The position numbers and the translations under genes were made by a program. The notes below the pieces were generated by a model. It did not search any database. It had not been told where the DNA came from and saw only the letters and a list, made by a program, of their open reading frames with translations. 14,377 nucleotides of DNA from CAYPEK01 sp964409645 (GTDB lineage: Bacteria > UBP15 > UBA6099), in NCBI GenBank assembly GCA_964409645.1, contig CAYPEK010000106.1:1-14377 (forward strand), written 5' to 3'. Shown here one piece after another: positions 1 through 6,492 of this stretch (position 1 is the first letter of the stretch; every line of letters starts with the position of its first letter).

Positions 1-1044
1 ATAGATAACGACGAACCGGAACTTGTAGTCCTGAGAAGATTTAACTCATACACACCAATATTGACCACAATGAATCCACAGAGCCGCGGTGGAGGATATT
101 TTGTTAATTTCGGAGGTTACGGAGCAGTAATAGACCCCGGTTTTAATTTTATTCAAAACTTTTTTGAAACAGGTTACGGCATAGCCGACATCGACGCAAT
201 TTTCATTACTCATGCTCATAACGATCACACTGGCGATCTGGAATCGATAATAACGCTTGTACACGAATATAATGAAAAACAGTCTCCGGAGAGCAAAAAA
301 AGAATATCTTTATATCTAAATAGGACTGCTTATATCAAGTTCGCTGCATGGCTCGATCTCGAACGCGAAATAATCAAAGATATGCAAATCATATCTGAAA
401 AGCATGGCTTTATAGAGATAAACGACACACTTAAAGTCCATGCACTGTTGGCTGAACACAAGGATATTGTTGCGGATAAAGGAGCGGTGGGGTTTTTATT
501 CGATTGGAAAGGAAGAAGAATTTTCTTTACGGGAGATTCCAAATGTTCAAAAGAATATATTGAAAAGCTGAGAAAACACAGGCCTGTTAATCTTCTAATA
601 TTACACATGGGAGAAACGACCAGAAGTGAATTCGATTATAATGAAGCTGCGGATTTAGACAAACAGTGCTTGGGCAATCATCTCGGAATGATAGGAGTAA
701 TCCGCACGATTCAAGCGATGCAGCCCGATTTAGCGCTCATATCCGAATTCGGTGAAGAATTCAAAGGAAATATAAGACATGTTATTGCTAATAAGTTAAA
801 AGAGGGCTTGAAGGTCAATATTCTTGCGGCTGATATAAGGCTTAGGGTAAAGCTTGATGACAACGGCATATTCTGCCCATTCTGTACCTATAAAAATTAT
901 GTTGCATTTGAAAACATAAAGACCTCTTACAAGCAATGCTTACCAACAAGTGCTGAGGAAATAAATGCGCTGTATTATTACTGCGACCGTCACAGCCACG
1001 AAGAACTAGATAACAAATTAAAAGATATATTTAAAACCATGTAA
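1..1044 (+). CDS. MBL-fold metallo-hydrolase, 5'-truncated by window edge
   Basis: A metallo-beta-lactamase-superfamily hydrolase that probably binds two metal ions; the substrate cannot be told. The frame is open from base 1, and the first codons read as good protein (EPELVVLRRF), so the TTG at 61 is probably internal and the true start lies upstream. Counting from codon 61, the HxHxDH motif is THAHNDH with H51, H53, D55 and H56. Likely further ligands are H133 (AEH), D159 (TGDS) and H207 (GNHLG), so the metal site looks complete. The C-terminal 60 residues carry CPFC (272-275), C293, C308 and a DRHSH stretch, possibly a small extra zinc site. The gene is A/T-rich compared with those after 6.5 kb. 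It ends 45 nt from the stop of the convergent FG-GAP gene. The family call is firm; the biological role is unknown. Confidence 0.85.
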   Translation: MDNDEPELVVLRRFNSYTPILTTMNPQSRGGGYFVNFGGYGAVIDPGFNFIQNFFETGYGIADIDAIFITHAHNDHTGDLESIITLVHEYNEKQSPESKKRISLYLNRTAYIKFAAWLDLEREIIKDMQIISEKHGFIEINDTLKVHALLAEHKDIVADKGAVGFLFDWKGRRIFFTGDSKCSKEYIEKLRKHRPVNLLILHMGETTRSEFDYNEAADLDKQCLGNHLGMIGVIRTIQAMQPDLALISEFGEEFKGNIRHVIANKLKEGLKVNILAADIRLRVKLDDNGIFCPFCTYKNYVAFENIKTSYKQCLPTSAEEINALYYYCDRHSHEELDNKLKDIFKTM

Positions 1045-1089
1045 AAACAACTTTTTATCATTTGATGCAAGGTTCGTATTGTTACGCTG

Positions 1090-3012
1090 TCAGAACTTGC
1101 CGATGTTTACATAGACTCCGTGGTTGAAGTTGATGTAACTGCCCACAACGGAACCTATCTGTTCTCCGAATTTGCCGTCCGCATATTTATATACCCTTAC
1201 ATCGTTGTTGACCGAATCCGCGGAGACAACAAGTTCATCGATGCCGTCCGAGTCGAGGTCCCCCGCGGTTACGAAAAGTCCGTCCGGGAAATTCACGTAA
1301 CTGTTGGCGAGTGACGCGAATGGTTTAGTTACATCGAAACTTCCGCCGGCGTACGAGAATACGCGCACATCATTACCTACATCCATTGCCGACACAATCA
1401 GATCGTCGCGTTTGTCGCCGTCGAGGTCACCTGCTGCAATATAAACGCCCAGATCATAGCCTCCGAATATTGTCCTCAAATCAGCTATCTCGGAAGGAGT
1501 TCCGTCATCGAATTTGAATACTTTGATTCGCGTTCTGGTAACCTGCGATATGGCGAGTTCATCCTTGCCGTCGCCGTTGAAGTCGCCCGCCGCGACGAAC
1601 ACGCCGGCGCTGTAGCCGGTTTCGCTATTGAAATTTTTCTTAATTACCGCGAATGGCTGCGCCGTGTCGAATGCTCCGTCCCTGTACTTGAAGATTTTTA
1701 TATTGTCGTACCACATGCATTGCGACACCACCAGTTCGTCCGCTCCGTCGCCGTCGAAATCCCCGGCAGCGACGTAAGCGCCGGATTTTCCTTCGTCAAC
1801 GACGTCTGTTAGAGTCGCAAACGGGTTCCCCGTATCGAACTGCCCGTCTTTGTACGCGAACACGTTGATATAACTGGTATTGTTCTTGTCGCGCTTTGTT
1901 TTGTAATCCTCATGGTCGAAATAATCGTAGCCCGCCGATATCGCTATTTCGTCAACGCCGTTGCCGTCGAAATCGCCTGCTGCAACGTACGCCCCATCTG
2001 CGTTGTAATTCGGGAGCGAGTCAACAAAATGTCCTACCATAAGGTTTGTGTCGAATTTCTTGTACTCGTTCAGATAGGAAATCACCCTCACGTCGTCGTT
2101 CACGGTCGAAGAGGAGAGAATCAGCCTGTCCTTCGGTTTGTCCCCGCCTCCCTGTTTGATACCGAGTGTTTTGAAAATGATAGGCGTTGTATTCCCTATG
2201 ACATCGGCGTAAATGACCAGAAAGGGCAAGCCCATGGGGCTTTTCATAAATTGATCGGTCTCGTCGAAGAATGTCCTGTCCGCAACGACGTATGTCGCTA
2301 CTTCCTTTGCGGTCCATCCGAACCGTTTCACCGATTCGTTGTAACAGTCATTCCATTTGAATTCTCCGAGCGATACACTGTACGCGTTTTTCTTGCTGTA
2401 TATAATTTCTTTTTTCTCTGCGTCGTAAAGAATGAAATGCATTTCCGTATCGACAAAAGTCTTTGACACATTCTTCGCGAATTTGCCGATACCTTCCTGC
2501 GTTTCATCATATCTTTCGGACATTTCGCTGATATCGGAAAGCAGAATCAGATGCGCGTTATGATCCTGAGCAAATTTATCCAATTCATCGAATCTCACTA
2601 TTTCTTTGAATTCCTTATAGCTGTTCGCTTTCTGGAAAAGCGCGTTTTCAATCGCATCTTCCTCCTCCGGCGTGCTTACCGCTATCCACGTTTTCATTCT
2701 CGGTTCATTTGCGAATGTCTTGCCGAAATAGCCGGCAAGCATGTTTTTCAAAATGCGGACTTCTTTCCCAAGGACATATTTTTTGCTGGACTTCGACGTG
2801 AACGGCTTAATTACAACCAAATCGTATCCTGCCGGTTCCTCGGTGGCTTCATCCTCGGAAGATTGGAAATCCACAGCACCTTCTGCATCCTCCGCGTATG
2901 CCGGACGGGTAAAAAGCCTTCCGCATACGTTGCCGCCGCCGGACATAAACATCGTTGTCAAAAGCATGGTGGAAAATAGAAAACCGAAAATGACATACCG
3001 TTTTGTGCGCAT
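1090..3012 (-). CDS. Secreted FG-GAP/VCBS repeat beta-propeller protein
   Basis: A 640-residue exported protein. The N-terminus is a long signal peptide: basic MRTKR, hydrophobic 7-23, and a likely cut after AYA at residue 40. An acidic linker leads to a domain at about 62-285 that I do not recognise. It has alternating hydrophobic strands (YDLVVIKPF, HLILLSDIS, MHFILYD) and could be a periplasmic alpha/beta domain of the CsgG/TolB-N kind, which is a guess. The C-terminal half carries five FG-GAP-type repeats, near 341-359, 412-430, 471-489, 523-541 and 579-597, each of the form AAGDFDGDGxDE and likely to bind calcium. A half repeat at 291-312 and the final VYVNIGKF look complementary and could close a sixth blade. 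The ATG at 3012 follows a G-tract inside a palindrome. The role is probably cell-surface or periplasmic binding; no catalytic motif is visible. Confidence 0.85.
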   Translation of the reverse strand: MRTKRYVIFGFLFSTMLLTTMFMSGGGNVCGRLFTRPAYAEDAEGAVDFQSSEDEATEEPAGYDLVVIKPFTSKSSKKYVLGKEVRILKNMLAGYFGKTFANEPRMKTWIAVSTPEEEDAIENALFQKANSYKEFKEIVRFDELDKFAQDHNAHLILLSDISEMSERYDETQEGIGKFAKNVSKTFVDTEMHFILYDAEKKEIIYSKKNAYSVSLGEFKWNDCYNESVKRFGWTAKEVATYVVADRTFFDETDQFMKSPMGLPFLVIYADVIGNTTPIIFKTLGIKQGGGDKPKDRLILSSSTVNDDVRVISYLNEYKKFDTNLMVGHFVDSLPNYNADGAYVAAGDFDGNGVDEIAISAGYDYFDHEDYKTKRDKNNTSYINVFAYKDGQFDTGNPFATLTDVVDEGKSGAYVAAGDFDGDGADELVVSQCMWYDNIKIFKYRDGAFDTAQPFAVIKKNFNSETGYSAGVFVAAGDFNGDGKDELAISQVTRTRIKVFKFDDGTPSEIADLRTIFGGYDLGVYIAAGDLDGDKRDDLIVSAMDVGNDVRVFSYAGGSFDVTKPFASLANSYVNFPDGLFVTAGDLDSDGIDELVVSADSVNNDVRVYKYADGKFGEQIGSVVGSYINFNHGVYVNIGKF

Positions 3013-3013
3013 G

Positions 3014-3035
3014 TAAATTGCCCCCCCGCAATTTA
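3014..3035 (-). promoter_or_regulatory. 8-bp palindrome with six-G loop in the FG-GAP gene leader
   Basis: TAAATTGC (3014-3021) and GCAATTTA (3028-3035) are perfect 8-bp inverted arms around a six-base C tract, which reads as G on the coding (minus) strand. The element ends 1 nt before the ATG at 3012. The G-tract is the only Shine-Dalgarno-like sequence for this gene, so folding would hold it in the loop. It could be a translation-control hairpin or a dimeric repressor operator. The repeat is seen directly; its function is inferred. Confidence 0.5.
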
Positions 3036-3234
3036 TGCTGTTTATTACTGCCGTTTGTTATACAACCATATAATCGGGTGCAAATTATAACCGGCTGCAA
3101 AATTCGCTAAAAAACAACTTTGGAACAATCTTTTATATAATTGATAACAACAACAATCCGAATTATACAATGATCAGCTTAGACTTCAAGATATTTCATA
3201 CGACTTTATTCGAAAATAATAAAACTATTGATTG

Positions 3235-3264
3235 TTGACTGCCGTTGAACCGGCATGGTATGTT
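3235..3264 (+). promoter_or_regulatory. Sigma70-type promoter of the cdd1-like gene
   Basis: TTGACT (3235-3240), an 18-nt spacer and TATGTT (3259-3264), with TGG just before the -10 giving an extended -10 (TGn). Transcription would begin at about 3271, almost at the ATG at 3274, and no Shine-Dalgarno sequence lies between. This argues for a leaderless mRNA and rules out the in-frame TTG at 3232 as the start. Confidence 0.6.
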
Positions 3265-3273
3265 CTGCTTACT

Positions 3274-3546
3274 ATGACAAAACGCGACGAGTTGAAAGCT
3301 TTGACGGTGATACCGGGGGTCGGGAAGTCGATCGCGCAGGATTTGGTCGATATAGGGATTCGGTCGGTGGACGACTTGAAGGGGAAGAACCCGGAAAAGT
3401 TGTATGAAATGTCGAATAGTCATGCAGGATGCAGGCAGGATAGGTGCCTGCTCTATGTTTTCCGCGGCGCTGTGTATTACGCGGAAACCGTGGGCCGCAA
3501 ACAGGACCCGGAAAAGTTGAAATGGTGGAACTGGAAAGACACTTAA
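3274..3546 (+). CDS. Helix-hairpin-helix protein, Cdd1 ('pathogenicity locus') family
   Basis: A 90-residue protein. Residues 9-30 form a helix-hairpin-helix: ALTVIPGVGKSIAQDL, with the GVGKS hairpin, then LVDIGIRSVDDL, as in non-sequence-specific DNA-binding HhH modules. The second half (LYEMSNSHAGCRQDRCLLYVFRGAVYYAE, split here only by reading) has the conserved C53 and C58 and the RGAVYYAE helix typical of the family Pfam names 'pathogenicity locus' (Cdd1), whose biochemical role is not established. The end KLKWWNWKD is also typical, so the gene looks full length. I chose the ATG at 3274 over the TTG at 3232 because a good promoter lies between them. The last two sense codons and the stop lie inside the left arm of a 20-bp hairpin. 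DNA binding is inferred from the HhH only. Confidence 0.85.
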   Translation: MTKRDELKALTVIPGVGKSIAQDLVDIGIRSVDDLKGKNPEKLYEMSNSHAGCRQDRCLLYVFRGAVYYAETVGRKQDPEKLKWWNWKDT

Positions 3547-3579
3547 GGAAAACTTTTGAAAAAGTTTTCCTTAAGTGTC
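3538..3579 (+). terminator. 20-bp perfect hairpin over the cdd1-like stop codon
   Basis: Bases 3538-3557 and 3560-3579 are perfect reverse complements (core ACTTAAGGAAAACTTTT) with only 2 nt between them. The stem contains the last two sense codons and the TAA stop. A T-rich stretch follows (3581-3594), so it may end transcription on the plus strand, although the stem is A/T-rich for a classic intrinsic terminator. The right arm can pair instead with AAAACTTTTT at 3585-3594, giving a competing fold. Confidence 0.55.
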
Positions 3580-3600
3580 CTTTCAAAACTTTTTACACCA

Positions 3601-3626
3601 CAATTCCTGCTTCGCACTCGGAATTG
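3601..3626. repeat. Small inverted repeat, 7-bp arms
   Basis: CAATTCC (3601-3607) and GGAATTG (3620-3626) form a perfect 7-bp stem with a 12-nt loop. It stands between the terminator hairpin and the REP-like repeat in non-coding DNA. No function can be assigned. Confidence 0.35.
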
Positions 3627-3692
3627 CTCTCGGGGTTATCAAAAGGCATAACAGTAGAGTGCTTATAAAATCTTCCTGTCGCATAAGTAATT

Positions 3693-3752
3693 GTAGGGGC
3701 GGCCCTGCGTGGCCGCCCTGATTGAAACACATCATAACATAGGGCGGCCACA
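3693..3752. repeat. REP-like G/C-rich repeat pair with GTAG head, cut by the gap
   Basis: GTAG (3693-3696) is followed by GGGCGGCC (3697-3704), a 6-nt loop and GGCCGCCC (3711-3718). After 23 nt of A/T-rich DNA, AGGGCGGCCAC (3741-3751) begins what looks like an inverted second copy, but the 100-N gap starts at 3753. The GTAG tetranucleotide followed by a G/C-rich stem is the layout of classical REP elements, and an inverted pair would be BIME-like. A multicopy repeat would also explain why the assembly breaks here. Between 3547 and 3692 I see only the hairpins listed and no gene. Confidence 0.55.
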
Positions 3753-3852
3753 NNNNNNNNNNNNNNNNNNNNNNNNNNNNNNNNNNNNNNNNNNNNNNNN
3801 NNNNNNNNNNNNNNNNNNNNNNNNNNNNNNNNNNNNNNNNNNNNNNNNNNNN
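3753..3852. other. Assembly gap (100 N)
   Basis: Exactly 100 unknown bases, a conventional scaffold placeholder, so the true length is unknown. It removes the C-terminus of the aminotransferase and part of the REP-like repeat. Any reading frame that crosses it is artificial. Confidence 0.97.
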
Positions 3853-5042
3853 AGGTAATCCGCAACTTTTTCAGCCGGCTTTTCGAGGTTCATGAACCCG
3901 AAGAAGCCTGCGTTGAACGGGTCAGGTGTTGCACCCGGCAGGTTTGCGGAATCGAGCGCGTTTTTAAGTTTGCTCCAGCGCTCGGCGAGTATGGCCGTGA
4001 TTTTATCGCGTTCGGCGTTGCAGGCGTCAACGTCGTCGTCGATCGCGGCTGCAATCGCCTGCTGGAACGCGAGGCTCGAGTTCGAGATCGTTCCGCGAAT
4101 TAATGCGCCGATCTTGTTGTCGAATTCCTTCTGAATCTCGGCGGGGTCGCCCCATTCGGGGTGCATTCCGAGTGTGATGGACGCGACGCGCGAGCCGTAA
4201 AGAAAAAATTCCTTCGACGCGCCGTCGCATTTGATCGCTACGATGTTCGGGTGCGCGCCGACGAAGTGGCCGAATATAGAGATCGGCGCGGCGGCCGGGT
4301 CATAGACGAATCCGTCGTAAGCGTCGTCGAATAGAATGGTGATCTTGCGGCCTGTTTCGTCTGCTATTTTAACTATCTCTTCGCGGAGGAGTTTTGCATC
4401 CTCGTGCGAGGGCATGAAACCGGTCGGGTTGTTCGGAAAATTGAGAACGACAACCGGATTTTGAGTTTTCGCGATGTCGCGTATGTTCGCCGCGAGGTCA
4501 GCGATATCGAGCGATCCGCTCTTAAAGAGTTTCGCAGAGCGGACGTTGAGTTTCTGCGCGCCGCTGAAGACGAGCAGGTAGTTTTCCCATTTTTTGTCGT
4601 GGCAGAGGATGGTCTGGCCGGGCGACACGAACACGCGCGCGAGATAAGATAGTGCGGCTGTTACGCCGGGCACGGTTATCGGAGTGCCGATCAGCGACGG
4701 TTCGAAACTGTAATGCGGCTGAAGTTTCTTTATGATCCAGTTCCTCCATGCCGTTCTGAACTTGGGATTCCCGTTGATTGGCGCATACGGGACGATCTGC
4801 TCCGACTTGAGTCCCTTGAGCTTGTTCATCACCGTGGGCAGGTAGAAGGTGCAGGTTGAGTCGTCGCCGTCCGGGAGGAAAGAGGATTTTTTGCCTTGAG
4901 CCGAGCCGATCGTGGCGTCGATTTCGGCTTCCTTCTTAGCCCGGCCGCTCCAATAGAAAATTCCCTGCGGCAGAACGATGCTTTTGGCTTCGTCCGACAG
5001 GATGTCGTACAGTCCGGCATTTTTGAGGTTGTCGAAATTCAT
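3853..5042 (-). CDS. Class I/II PLP-dependent aminotransferase, C-terminus lost in gap
   Basis: A fold-type I aminotransferase; 396 residues are visible before the gap. Landmarks in order: YAPINGNPKFR (86-96), VPGVTAAL (124-131), the hallmark NNPTG (204-208), DDAYDGF with D239 and Y242 for the cofactor ring, K277 in GASKEFF as the Schiff-base lysine, and R285 in YGSRV for the cofactor phosphate. Its final domain (NAGFFGFMNL) has begun, so I estimate that only some tens of residues are missing. The frame stays open past the gap into repeat DNA, but that tail is not genuine. The ATG at 5042 has AGGAG seven bases upstream. The enzyme probably transfers the amino group of an aspartate- or aromatic-type amino acid; the exact substrate cannot be told. 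The gene stands alone on this strand. Confidence 0.88.
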
Positions 5043-5064
5043 GGCGCCGCTCCTTTCGTTTGTT

Positions 5065-5090
5065 TGCGCGCATGGCGCATATCGCGCGCA
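5065..5090 (-). promoter_or_regulatory. Leader hairpin of the aminotransferase gene
   Basis: TGCGCGC (5065-5071) and GCGCGCA (5084-5090) are perfect 7-bp arms around a 12-nt loop, in the leader between the predicted promoter and the Shine-Dalgarno site. The G/C-only core stands out in an A/T-rich spacer. It may affect mRNA stability or bind a regulator; the function is inferred. Confidence 0.4.
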
Positions 5091-5106
5091 TTTTTAAATT
5101 TAGACT

Positions 5107-5134
5107 ATTGTACAGATAAAAACATAGTTTGCAA
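5107..5134 (-). promoter_or_regulatory. Promoter of the aminotransferase gene
   Basis: On the minus strand TTGCAA (5129-5134), a 16-nt spacer and TACAAT (5107-5112). Transcription would start near 5100, giving a leader of about 58 nt that holds the G/C hairpin and the AGGAG site. Confidence 0.5.
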
Positions 5135-5399
5135 TGTTTTAATTTCATTCTTGAAAAGAGCTAAAATCTAAGAATACAATTTATGCATATAAAACATCAA
5201 CAACCGGAAATGGGAAAGAGTAAACCATAGCGATTAATTAGTCATTTTTTGCATATTAATAAATATCATAATAATTGATATTGTTACAAATAACCAAAAA
5301 AAATAACTTGTTGGATTTATTAATATTTATAAAATGTTTGTTATATGAAATTTTGAGGAGTGTTGGCGGGTAATATTTCGGGATCTGTGGAGAGCATCT
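5135..5399. other. A/T-rich spacer without a convincing gene
   Basis: This is the upstream part of the 357-nt spacer between two divergent genes. It is very A/T-rich, especially 5220-5350. I see no RNA gene and no protein above 20 codons. TTGTTG (5308-5313) and TATAAA (5328-5333) are only 14 nt apart, so no firm promoter can be named for the radical SAM gene, although one must lie here or upstream. GAGGAG at 5355-5360 resembles a ribosome site but has no well-spaced start. Confidence 0.6.
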
Positions 5400-6427
5400 A
5401 TGGCAAGTGTTGTAAAAAGAATTGAAAGATTACACGTTCCTACGAGTAAGAGATGCAATAATAAATGCATATTCTGCATGGAGTTTCCACGCAGCACNNN
5501 NNNNNNNNNNNNNNNNNNNNNNNNNNNNNNNNNNNNNNNNNNNNNNNNNNNNNNNNNNNNNNNNNNNNNNNNNNNNNNNNNNNNNNNNNNNNNNNNNTTT
5601 CGCTCGATGAAGACATTGTGTTTTCGTTAAGATCGTTGAGGCTGGAGCGAAGGGCGCTCGAAAACATCGAGAAGATAATTGTTCCGCTAACCGAAGCGGC
5701 GGCGGTCCTGAAAGACTCTCTTAACAGTTTGAAGGCCGAAGTTCCCGGTTTTTCCGAATCCAAGCGTGTCACTGTTGCAGGCATTCCTTTCTGCCTGATG
5801 AAAGGATACGAAGCGTTCATCGGAGCGGACGAGGTGGTTCTCGGACTGTTCGACAGCAGCAATAAGACAATGCGCATCGAAAACATGGCCAATACAAGCA
5901 AACACAGCGACTGCATGAAGTGCGCGTACGACAGTGTTTGCTACGGCATAGATCAGAAATACGTAGAACGGTACGGATGGGACGGCTTGGAACCGATGAT
6001 GGAACGTTCGCCGGATTTCGGCAGGTCCGCGGAAGACGCTCTTAGCAGACAGAAGGTAAAAATAAGGATGAGGAAAGATATTTCATCCGAAGAGAGAAAC
6101 AGCATTTTCACGGAGCTTGTATGTCTGAGAAATAAATCCAATTCGATAGGGGCTGCCCCCGCATCGATAAAAGCGGATTTGTACTACGAGATCGGCCTTC
6201 GGCACCTGATGCTCGATCATTTGAAACAGGCGGCGCATTATTTTATTCTCGCAGTCGAGCATGAACCCGGCCACGGAGGCGCACACCTGAAGAAATCCAT
6301 CGCCTTTGCCGCAATGGGAAAAAAGGACGCCGCAAACACTTCTCTCGGAGAAGCCGAGAAGTTTTGTAAGGACCCCGCAAGCCTTAGCGAAATCAAAAGG
6401 CTGAGACGCTTGCTTATCAGCAACTAA
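5400..6427 (+). CDS. Radical SAM/SPASM-like protein with TPR-like tail, interrupted by gap
   Basis: The ATG at 5400 follows GGAG with seven bases between. The first 32 residues end with CNNKCIFC (C19, C23, C26), the CX3CX2C motif that holds the radical-generating [4Fe-4S] cluster. The 100-N gap follows. After it the gene continues in another nominal frame, as expected when the gap length is arbitrary. The 3' part (5598-6427) has AGIPFC, then CMKCAYDSVCYG, a CX2CX5C cluster resembling SPASM auxiliary Fe-S sites, then ERYGWDGLEPM. Its last 90 residues look like TPR helices (ADLYYEIGLRHL, AAHYFILAVEHEPGH). Most of a normal radical SAM barrel is absent, so the real gap is probably several hundred bases. 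The substrate is unknown; such enzymes often modify peptides, but no precursor gene is visible. Joining the two parts as one gene is an inference. Confidence 0.75.
5498..5597. other. Assembly gap (100 N)
   Basis: A second placeholder of exactly 100 unknown bases, inside the radical SAM gene just after its CX3CX2C motif. The frame differs on the two sides, so the true length is not 100 or a base is wrong. Confidence 0.97.
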
Positions 6428-6445
6428 CACCTGATATTCCACACG

Positions 6446-6474
6446 TTGTTTTCATAGCCCCGGCGAGGCATAAT
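6446..6474 (+). promoter_or_regulatory. Promoter of the URO-D-family gene
   Basis: TTGTTT (6446-6451), a 17-nt spacer and CATAAT (6469-6474). The start would fall near 6481, leaving a leader of about 12 nt that contains the CGGAG ribosome site. It lies in the 65-nt gap after the radical SAM gene, so the URO-D gene may be transcribed on its own as well as by read-through. Confidence 0.45.
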
Positions 6475-6492
6475 TAATAGCCGGAGACCGAT

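Noticed and set aside
3593..3865. Minus-strand reading frame crossing the first gap, containing GRPRRAAPT
   Set aside because: It passes through 100 N and through the REP-like repeat. The GRPRRAAPT peptide is simply the repeat translated, and there is no start or ribosome site.
5183..5230. 15-codon open frame (MHIKHQQPEMGKSKP) upstream of the radical SAM gene, a conceivable precursor peptide
   Set aside because: There is no ribosome site or promoter, no Cys/Gly/Thr pattern typical of modified peptides, and such short frames arise by chance in A/T-rich DNA.
5281..5340. Possible promoter TTGTTG / TATAAA for the radical SAM gene
   Set aside because: The spacer is only 14 nt. In DNA this rich in A and T, such boxes occur by chance.
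5363..5425. 20-codon TTG frame (MAGNISGSVES...) after GAGGAG, overlapping the radical SAM start
   Set aside because: The ribosome site is only two bases from the TTG, and the frame overlaps the stronger ATG at 5400.
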